A DNA stretch of 36,526 nt from Hahellaceae bacterium (GTDB taxonomy: Bacteria > Pseudomonadota > Gammaproteobacteria > Pseudomonadales > Oleiphilaceae). The notes under the pieces are model-generated. The model did no database searches. It saw nothing but the letters and a program-made list of their open reading frames with translations, and was not told the origin of the DNA. The stretch lies in NCBI GenBank assembly GCA_016716085.1, contig JADJWY010000004.1, positions 1 through 36,526 of the forward strand, read 5' to 3'. This document shows positions 23,778 through 29,613 of the stretch, piece after piece (position 1 is the first letter of the stretch; each line of letters opens with the position of its first letter). The position numbers were made by a program, and so were the translations under genes.

Positions 23778-26464
23778 AATTTACGGTTATTGCTTCTATC
23801 AACCCACAAGTGTTGAGTAAACGATATTCATTCGACGATGCTGGCGATGTTCGCAAAACGACAAGCGCCAAAATGGTTGAAGGTACAGCCCACGTTGTTC
23901 AAGTTGGTTCGCTGCAATCGTTTGCCGACGAGTTAACTGCACTCGCACCGAATCAGGCATTGGCTTTTGGTGTAACACTCAGTCAAACGGCCAAAATGCT
24001 ATCGAAAGAGGCGTATAAAGCAGCAGGTTGCCCCCGCGACACAATCACCAGAACGCGCGAGAGAACTTCGGTTGGCCCGTTGGCAGTGGCATTCTTCTGC
24101 TCGACTACGACCCACGCGATAATTTCACATCATTGGATCGTGACGCCTTGTTAGCAGCGCTGAGCGCGGCAGCCCCCGCCCTCTCCGATGCGGGTAAAGT
24201 GTGGTGGGTTTCTTCATCGAGCTACATATACAACGGAGTCGAGCCGGTGAACGGGCTGAAAGGTCAAAGAGTGTATGTCGGCGTGAAGGATGCAACCGAC
24301 ATGCCTCGCGCTGGAAAGGTGCTCTCAGACCGGTTGTGGTTGGCTGATCACGGTTACTATGCGATCAGCAAAAGTAGCTGCCTATTGGACCGTTGCCTAG
24401 TCGATACGTCTGTTTGGCAACCTGAGCGACTAGACTTTGCTGCAGGTGCAATTTGCTCGCCACCGTTACGGCAGGATAGAGGTAAACCAGTCGTTTTTGA
24501 TGGCCCGTTGTTGGACACGAAAACCGCATTGCCTGATCTAAATGCAGACGAGGCCAAGTCGGTCGCCACCCTGAAGCGGGTCGCACGTGAGGCGTTAAAA
24601 GATGAGCAGCAGCTAGTTCGGGCTGCCTATATCGAAGACCGAGCACGGGAAATCGCAGGCCCTAATGCTGATGACGATACGCTTGAAAAGGCGCGCAACG
24701 TGTTTGCTCGTGCGTTGGATAAAGATGTTCTAACCGGCGAGTTTCCGATAGTACTAGCAGATGGTCGAACGGTGACGGTGGGCGAAATGCTAGACGACCC
24801 GAACCGTTACCATTTGGTGTCTACACGCGATCCATTAGAACCAGACTACAACAATGGTCATGCGGTCGGAAAAGTTTATCTGTTTAATGGTAGGCCCACG
24901 CTCAGCAGTTTTGCTCACGGCAAACGAGTCTACAAGCTAATACGACAACCAAGCAGGGTCGAGTTGGTTCGGGGCGCACTAGTGACGCAGTAGATACGAC
25001 CGTGGAAATTCTGGCGAACCGAGCAGATATTTTTCCTTCGGTGACAGCATTGCCGCAATCAGAAACGATAGGGTACTGGTTCCGAACGAACATAGCTTGG
25101 CCTACATACTTGGTAGCACGATCCAATATTGGAACTGGAAAAAGGTCGGTGACAATATGACGGACGTCAATGAAGACCCGCCAATGAAGCTGGTGAAGTC
25201 GTTGATGGCGATGCCAAGTAGTCTGAAGCCACTGGAAGGGGTGATTGATGCCCCCCTCGTTCTAAAGGACGGGCGACTTTTAACGACTGTTGGTTACGAC
25301 CCTGAAAGTCTGCTGTATCTGGTTTCAAATGAGATTTGGCATATTCCCGAAAACCCGACAGAGAATCAGGTCAAAAGCGCCCTGGAAACGTTGATGTTTC
25401 CGTTCAATAACTTCCCGTTTGTCAGTACGTTGGATCGCGCTATTTTCCTGGCCTCGCTGCTGACCGCAATCGAGCGACCAGCATTACCTGCAGCGCCCGC
25501 GTTTGGTTTTGATGCCCCGGTGCAGGGTTCAGGTAAAACGTTGCTCGCTGGCTGTGTTGGCGCGCTATCGACAGGGGAAAAGGTCCCCATCACGCCGCAT
25601 ACCGCAGGCCGTGACGACGAAGAAACGCGAAAGCGATTGTTCTCTGCGCTGATGGGTGGCGATAAGGTGATGTTGTGGGACAACATCTTGGGCGTTTTCG
25701 ACAGTGCTGCGCTCGCAGGGTTGTTGACCAGTGACGCGTTTAAAGATCGAGTGTTAGGGCAGTCGAAAGAAAGCGCACTCCCTAACCGGATGCTCGTTTT
25801 ATTGACTGGAAATAACCTATGTCTGGCAGGTGACATGCCGCGCCGGACGCTTGTTGCGCGAATTGACCCTAAAACAGACCAGCCATTTGCTCGTTCGTTC
25901 GATCTGGACCCGCTGGACTATGTGTTACGTAATCGGAACAAGATGATCGTGGCAGGGCTGACCGTTATTCAAGGTTGGCTGCAAAGCAGTGATTACATGC
26001 TCAGCATAACAGCCAAAGGGCGCACGGCCAGCTTTGAAGTTTGGGATGATTTGGTGAGGCAGCCGGTCGCGTGGGTAAATCGGGTAATTGCACCAAACCA
26101 ATACGGTGACCCCATGGATGCAATTCTTGAGGCGCAAAACTCTGACCCTGAGCAAGAGGCGTTGCGGGGCTTTCTGAAGTCCATGATTACGACTTTCGGT
26201 AAAGAACGAGTTACCGCCAAAAAGATCGTTGAAAAGTGCAGTGATTATTCAGCATTCAGTTCCACAAACGACCTGAAGGAAGCGATTATCGACATGGCAG
26301 GAAGTGATCGCCTTACTACAAAAGGTGTTGGCCGCATGATGAAGTATCGCAAAGATAGAGTGGCGGGTGGAATGGTGCTGCGAATGAAGGACAGATGGGA
26401 TGGTGCCGTGTGGTGGGTAGAACGTGTGGATGCCGCACTGAGTGTTGTGGGAGGGGAAAGTTAA
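23774..26464 (+). CDS. Primase/helicase-like replication protein of the element, three apparent frameshifts
   Basis: Reads as one protein of about 897 residues once three single missing bases are allowed: near 24057-24064, in the G-run 24971-24974, and near 25029-25036. The N-terminal part (to about residue 330) has GILLLDYDPRDN, SSSSYIYN, GQRVYVGVKD and SVWQPERLDFAAGA, consistent with an archaeo-eukaryotic-type primase with DxD-like DYD. The C-terminal part is a P-loop ATPase: FGFDAPVQGSGKTLLAGC (Walker A), KVMLWDNILG (Walker B-like), LVLLTGNNLCLAGDMPRR (sensor-like) and RTASFEVWDDLVRQPVAW. It should start replication of the excised element. Junction peptides such as LVRGRTSDAVDTTVEI and ADIFxFGDSIAAIRND show the frames belong together. 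The primase call is weaker than the helicase call. Confidence 0.8.
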
Positions 26465-26732
26465 CAGCTAGCAATGGTTCCCAACCTGACTTTACTGGCT
26501 TTCCTGATTCTAATTTCCCCCGATCAATATTTTTTGGGGAAATACTCTGCCCACAGAACATACGGTGCGCCGGAAATAAACCCAGTAAAGTAAGTAAAGT
26601 CAGGTTTTGACTAATACCGACCCGCAAACCACTCTGAAAATAGCTCCATACAACCGAGATTAATCGAAAAATTTTCTGATACCGCGTCGGCGTACCCCCG
26701 CCCCCCTGCCCCGATGCCCGGAGGGACCCTTC
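26465..26732. other. Structured non-coding interval after the helicase gene
   Basis: 268 bp without a credible gene. It holds a 14-bp perfect inverted repeat, AACCTGACTTTACT (26483-26496) with AGTAAAGTCAGGTT (26593-26606). Inside it is ATTTCCCC (26513-26520) with GGGGAAAT (26536-26543). A second right arm CCAGTAAAGT (26582-26591) can pair with ACTTTACTGG (26489-26498), so two alternative folds compete. It could be an origin for the upstream primase/helicase or a structured RNA. A GC-rich stretch and GGAGGG before 26733 serve the next ORF. Confidence 0.6.
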
Positions 26733-27023
26733 ATGTTGAGTAAATTTATTATGAGTGACGATTACAACGCTTCATCTATCAAGATTCTTAGCCGTGAACA
26801 GGCTGGCAGCCTGTTTCTGTTTGAGCAGGTAGACAGGCTAGCAATCAAATATCCGTCAACGCCACGCGAGTTTATAGGCCGACTGCTTGAGGCCGCCGCA
26901 GTGACCAACACGCCACTTGAACCGATTGAACAGCGTTACCTTGTCGGCAATAAGGCCGTACCCAAGATACCGGAAGTGGAAGCCGCATTGCTTCACATAC
27001 TCGATCAGACACGGTGGCGGTGA
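26733..27023 (+). CDS. Hypothetical protein of the element
   Basis: 96 residues, mostly helical in appearance (LSREQAGSLFLFEQVDRLAIKYPSTPREFIGRLLEAAA). GGAGGG is well placed before the ATG at 26733; an ATG at 26751 is also in frame. No family recognised. Same strand as the replication genes; codon use looks normal for the element. Likely real. Confidence 0.6.
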   Translation: MLSKFIMSDDYNASSIKILSREQAGSLFLFEQVDRLAIKYPSTPREFIGRLLEAAAVTNTPLEPIEQRYLVGNKAVPKIPEVEAALLHILDQTRWR

Positions 27024-27035
27024 AAAAGGTTTAAG

Positions 27036-27227
27036 ATGACCAAGAACGCCGAACAAGTTGCCGATAGTTACCTGTTGACCCTCAAACGCTTGGCTGGCGG
27101 ATTGGTTAAATATTGGGCGATAAATGGCCATGTTAGGAAAACTGTACAGATAATTTTTGGTCTGGGCAATCTGGTGTCATTGCGTACAACAAAAGCGCAA
27201 ATTGACAATTGCGTGAGCGTTGCTTAA
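27036..27227 (+). CDS. Small hypothetical protein of the element
   Basis: 63 residues, starting 12 bp after the previous stop with a weak AAGG upstream. It begins MTKNAEQVADSYLLTLKRLAGGL and is mixed basic/hydrophobic. No family recognised. Position supports co-transcription with the previous ORF, but a chance frame is possible. Confidence 0.4.
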   Translation: MTKNAEQVADSYLLTLKRLAGGLVKYWAINGHVRKTVQIIFGLGNLVSLRTTKAQIDNCVSVA

Positions 27228-27261
27228 GTTTTGCGTGTTCCGGTGTCGTTTTGGACGTTAG

Positions 27262-27296
27262 GAAGGAGGGATCGCTTTAGCGGTTCGGCATCCTTC
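27262..27296. repeat. Two-step hairpin
   Basis: GAAGGA (27262-27267) pairs with TCCTTC (27291-27296), and an inner CGC-TTTA-GCG stem-loop lies between. It follows the last plus-strand small ORF. It may be a 3'-end structure; there is no clear T-run. Confidence 0.35.
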
Positions 27297-27307
27297 GCAC
27301 CGGGCAC

Positions 27308-27327
27308 CTCAGTGAGAGGGCTGAACC
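27308..27327 (+). repeat. 20-bp near-direct repeat, copy 1
   Basis: CTCAGTGAGAGGGCTGAACC differs by one base from 28022-28041. The two copies flank the RHH gene and its palindromes. Origin unknown; the second copy is embedded in tRNA D-arm-like DNA. Confidence 0.5.
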
Positions 27328-27382
27328 TTTCCGCTTACCCCCAACCATAAACAGAGTCTAGGTTCACTTCATCAAGGGCGTT

Positions 27383-27395
27383 GTTACTGCGTAAC
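27383..27395. promoter_or_regulatory. Palindrome GTTACTGCGTAAC (copy 1)
   Basis: One of four 13-bp GTTACNNNGTAAC palindromes within 322 bp. This copy covers the stop codon of the RHH-like gene. Confidence 0.55.
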
Positions 27396-27653
27396 GTCTT
27401 GGTTGTCGAAGTACACACCCCATTCTGGTGAGTCAGGATCGAGGCTTGATACTATCTTGTCATCCTCGCTGAGTATCAACCCTCCAGTATTTCCCGCTTT
27501 GTTACGCCGTAACGATTAGGCCAGCCTATCCAATGCGCAAAAGGCGCTTACGCTTATCCATGTGTTAACCCGCCTTTTCGCCATTGCCATCCCCCGCCAG
27601 CAAATGCGTTTTGCCCTGTAGTCTGCCTGCCGTTGTGCTGGTGTCTTGGCCAT
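27384..27653 (-). pseudogene. Ribbon-helix-helix-like DNA-binding protein, several indels
   Basis: On the minus strand from the ATG at 27653, separate frames give MAKTPAQRQADYRAKR, LLAGDGNGEK, RVNTWISVSAFCALDRLA, RYGVTKREILEG and LILSEDDKIVSSLDPDS with WGVYFDNQDVTQ before a TAA at 27384-27386. Joined, this is a ribbon-helix-helix-type protein of about 90 residues: the strand RVNTWIS, helix AFCALDRLA and helix VTKREILEGLI. At least four one-base indels are needed, in both directions. Two palindromes sit in its promoter and two more within or at the end of its coding DNA. I infer a self-controlling repressor of the element. Error or real decay cannot be told apart. Confidence 0.6.
27501..27513. 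promoter_or_regulatory. Palindrome GTTACGCCGTAAC (copy 2)
   Basis: Second copy, inside the RHH-like gene at the codons for Tyr-Gly-Val-Thr. It may be a coding coincidence or an internal operator. Confidence 0.45.
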
Positions 27654-27665
27654 GATGATTCCCCC

Positions 27666-27710
27666 GTTACTGTGTAACAATAGAATGCTTCGTTACTGCG
27701 TAACGGTCAA
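27666..27710 (-). promoter_or_regulatory. Candidate RHH-gene promoter with two GTTACNNNGTAAC operators
   Basis: Reading toward the RHH gene: -35 TTGACC (27705-27710), a 17-bp spacer, then a weak -10 CATTCT (27682-27687). Palindrome copy 4 (27692-27704) fills the spacer; copy 3, GTTACTGTGTAAC (27666-27678), lies over the expected start of transcription. Centres are 26 bp apart. Binding at either would block RNA polymerase, the classic layout of an autorepressed gene. Confidence 0.6.
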
Positions 27711-28021
27711 TGATGATTTGATGAAATGGGTAACGCTTGAGTCGCTGGGGTTTTTCATTTGTGCGATTTGGCTGAGTTTGGCCCACTCGCGTTTGAAACG
27801 CGGAAGGGTGAACCGTTGCCGCAAGGCGGTTTGCTTATGTAATCCATGTCTTACACCCGATTGAGTTTCGCGACCAATACGCGCGCGCGAAAGAAGCACA
27901 AACCGTTGGGACACGACGACTACCCCAGACCGGCTAGAAAATAGACAATGCCCCTGTCTCACGCATGGATGCCGGTAATAAGGAAATTACCAGAGACTGC
28001 GACACCTACTCAGTGGTGTAG
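27711..28021. other. Interval without a convincing gene
   Basis: A minus-strand 89-codon frame ends exactly in palindrome copy 4 with the same Val-Thr-Gln-stop as the RHH gene, but its N-terminal half has unlikely composition. A small stem GGTAAT/ATTACC lies at 27974-27991 and a short alternating CG tract near 27882. Confidence 0.4.
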
Positions 28022-28041
28022 CTCAGTCAGAGGGCTGAACC
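28022..28041 (+). repeat. 20-bp near-direct repeat, copy 2 (tRNA D-arm-like)
   Basis: CTCAGTCAGAGGGCTGAACC matches 27308-27327 at 19 of 20 positions. With the preceding GGTGTAG it looks like the 5' part of a tRNA up to the anticodon stem, but no 3' half follows. Possibly a captured tRNA fragment. Confidence 0.4.
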
Positions 28042-28052
28042 AGAAAAGCGCT

Positions 28053-28586
28053 CTATTCTTCCGGCATTTGAAGAAGCCCACTTTTAGCTAAACTACGCCA
28101 AACATCGATGTACTGTTGCTGCCCTTCCAGATTGCTCATGCAAACTCCAACAGTTTTTGCAAGATCACCTAAAAATTTACTGTTTCGAGCAGATTGATCA
28201 GCTTCGTAGTCCGCCAAAAGTGCAGTTTTCATTGTCTTGGGTATTTCGCCACCCGTCTTAACTGAAAACCGCCACACGGTCGCAAACTTCTCTTGAGTTA
28301 GATCATCGTTAATTTCAGGCGCGACCATCGAAATAACCACCGCGAGTTCCGCACCATTTGCTAGTTCGGATAATTGGTTAGCTCTAGCAGGCGCAGAAGG
28401 ACGCACTATCTCTGCAGTAAGTTCGTATGCTGCTGCGCACATTGCCCACGCCTGAGCCTCTCGATTGGGGTCACTAAGTTCGATTATTTTGGGGACTTCA
28501 TCTACGTAGCTTCTTTCTTCAGCAAGTGAAGCTGGTGCTAACAAAATAAAAGCGGAGGCAACGGCAAATGCTTCTCTTGTGCTCAT
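28053..28586 (-). CDS. Exported accessory protein of the element, function unknown
   Basis: About 177 residues. Signal peptide STREAFAVASAFILLAPASLA, then a mostly helical mature part (EAQAWAMCAAAYELTAEIV, ANGAELAVVISMVAPEIND) with two cysteines. No family recognised. It lies at the tRNA-proximal end of the element and opposite to the replication genes, the usual place for cargo. A GTG at 28589 could also start it. Confidence 0.7.
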   Translation of the reverse strand: MSTREAFAVASAFILLAPASLAEERSYVDEVPKIIELSDPNREAQAWAMCAAAYELTAEIVRPSAPARANQLSELANGAELAVVISMVAPEINDDLTQEKFATVWRFSVKTGGEIPKTMKTALLADYEADQSARNSKFLGDLAKTVGVCMSNLEGQQQYIDVWRSLAKSGLLQMPEE

Positions 28587-28720
28587 CACTCGACAGACTC
28601 CCTGTGCTTATATGATTCAGGTGTGTGCCCACCCTTGACTGGACATTGCTCATAGTAGCAATACTAGTTCAATGTGGAAAACCCGCGAATTTATTTGGCC
28701 ACGAGGGGAAAAAGGCGAAA

Positions 28721-28747
28721 CCAGTTAGATACTATCTAGATACCAGA
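28721..28747 (+). repeat. 27-bp repeat with two TAGATAC iterons, right-end copy
   Basis: Identical to 21278-21304 in front of the P4-type integrase. It lies 60 bp inside attR, in the same orientation, and has two of the three iterons. A matching site at each end suggests integrase arm-binding or recombination-directionality sites. Confidence 0.7.
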
Positions 28748-28807
28748 GCGACAATTTTTGACCGAGGAAAAACCTGGGTTGGAAGGCATTTTGCCAAGTG
28801 CTTGAAA

Positions 28808-28862
28808 AAATTGGTCGGGACGGCAGGATTTGAACCTGCGACCACCTGCACCCCATACAGGT
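28808..28862 (-). repeat. attR: 55-bp direct repeat within tRNA-Pro
   Basis: Identical to 21092-21146. The repeat ends in the 5' side of the anticodon stem, so strand exchange at the anticodon loop is likely. Confidence 0.93.
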
Positions 28863-28888
28863 GCGCTACCAGGCTGCGCTACGCCCCG
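28812..28888 (-). tRNA. tRNA-Pro (anticodon GGG)
   Basis: A 77-nt cloverleaf with encoded CCA. The acceptor arm starts CGGGGCG and pairs with CGTCCCG (one G-T pair). The anticodon stem is CCTGT/GCAGG, with loop ATGGGGT giving GGG. The C1-G72 pair and G37 are typical of proline tRNAs. It sits downstream of merR, as in Pseudomonas-type genomes, and is the target of at least one integrated element. Confidence 0.96.
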
Positions 28889-28972
28889 ACTGAGTTTTTG
28901 GAAATATCCGAAGAACTGGCACCCCTCAAAACGGATGCGCAGTTTACCCAAAACTGGATGGGAAGAAAAGCC

Positions 28973-29329
28973 CTATCTTTCTAAAACCGCCAGAACTTCT
29001 TCGAGCTCCAAAATCATCTGGCGAATCAACTGCCTGGACTGACTTGAGTCGTCTTTTGTCTCACTGCCTTCAAGCTTCTGCTTTGCACCACCGATGGTGT
29101 AGCCCTGGTCGTACAGGAGACCGCGAATCTGACGAATCATCAGTACATCCTGACGCTGATAGTAGCGGCGATTACCCCGGCGCTTGACCGGAGCCAACTG
29201 CGTGAATTCCTGTTCCCAATAACGCAACACGTGAGCCTTGACATTGCAAAGCTCACTCACCTCACCAATGGTAAAGTAACGTTTACCGGGTATGACCGGC
29301 AGTTCATCGTTATGACTGGGTTCCAGCAT
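28973..29329 (-). CDS. MerR-family transcriptional regulator
   Basis: 118 residues. An N-terminal winged helix (RYFTIGEVSELCNVKAHVLRYWEQEF, then PVKRRGNRRYYQRQDV) is followed by a helical region (IRGLLYDQGYTIGGAKQKL) and no metal-binding cysteines. This is the conserved MerR-like protein always found beside ihfA. Its ATG overlaps the reconstructed end of ihfA by 20 bp. Function of this family member is not established. Confidence 0.93.
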   Translation of the reverse strand: MLEPSHNDELPVIPGKRYFTIGEVSELCNVKAHVLRYWEQEFTQLAPVKRRGNRRYYQRQDVLMIRQIRGLLYDQGYTIGGAKQKLEGSETKDDSSQSRQLIRQMILELEEVLAVLER

Positions 29330-29611
29330 AGGCTTCGACTTTCGCTTTTAGTTTTTGTCAGGCCGAAAGGTCACAACTCTGCGCGCCGTGATCGGAATTT
29401 CCTCACCAGTCTTGGGATTTCGCCCAGGACGCTGCTTTTTGTCACGCAGGTCAAAGTTGCCGAAGCCGGACAACTTCACCTGCTCGTTATGACTCAAAGC
29501 GGCTCTGATCTCATCAAAGAAAGCCTCGACCAGTTCCTTCGCCTCACGCTTGTTGGAGACCCACTTCTGGTAGAGTCGTTCTGCCATATCTGCTTTAGTC
29601 AACGCGGACAC
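29310..29611 (-). CDS. ihfA: Integration host factor subunit alpha, with apparent indels
   Basis: DNA-bending protein, HU/IHF family; contains VKLSGFGNFDLRDKKQRPGRNPKTGEEIPI and RRVVTFRP. The frame stops early after RPDKN because the A-run at 29352-29356 is one short; adding an A gives KKLKAKVEAYAGTQS and a TAA at 29310-29312, the normal IhfA end. Near 29549-29566 the protein reads QKWVSNKREA where the family has K-L-G-L/V-N-K; one missing T and one extra C restore KLGLNK. GTG start at 29611, right after pheT. About 100 residues. IHF is also a host factor for integrases such as those here. Confidence 0.93.
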
Positions 29612-29613
29612 AC

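Larger units (their letters stand above)
21092..28862. mobile_element. Phage-satellite/P4-like integrative element inserted in tRNA-Pro
   Basis: About 7.8 kb bounded by perfect 55-bp direct repeats of the tRNA-Pro 3' half (21092-21146 and 28808-28862). Gene order: P4-type integrase, AlpA regulator, HTH protein, primase/helicase-like gene, two small ORFs, an opposite-strand RHH-like regulator and an opposite-strand exported cargo protein. No structural, packaging, lysis or conjugation gene is visible. Integrase plus AlpA plus a replication ATPase without virion genes is the hallmark of satellites that borrow helper-phage functions; mobilisation by a helper is inference. The tRNA is restored intact at the right end. 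Confidence 0.88.

Noticed and set aside
27693..27962. 89-codon minus-strand frame ending in palindrome copy 4
   Set aside because: N-terminal half looks non-coding, and the shared Val-Thr-Gln ending simply follows from the palindrome sequence.
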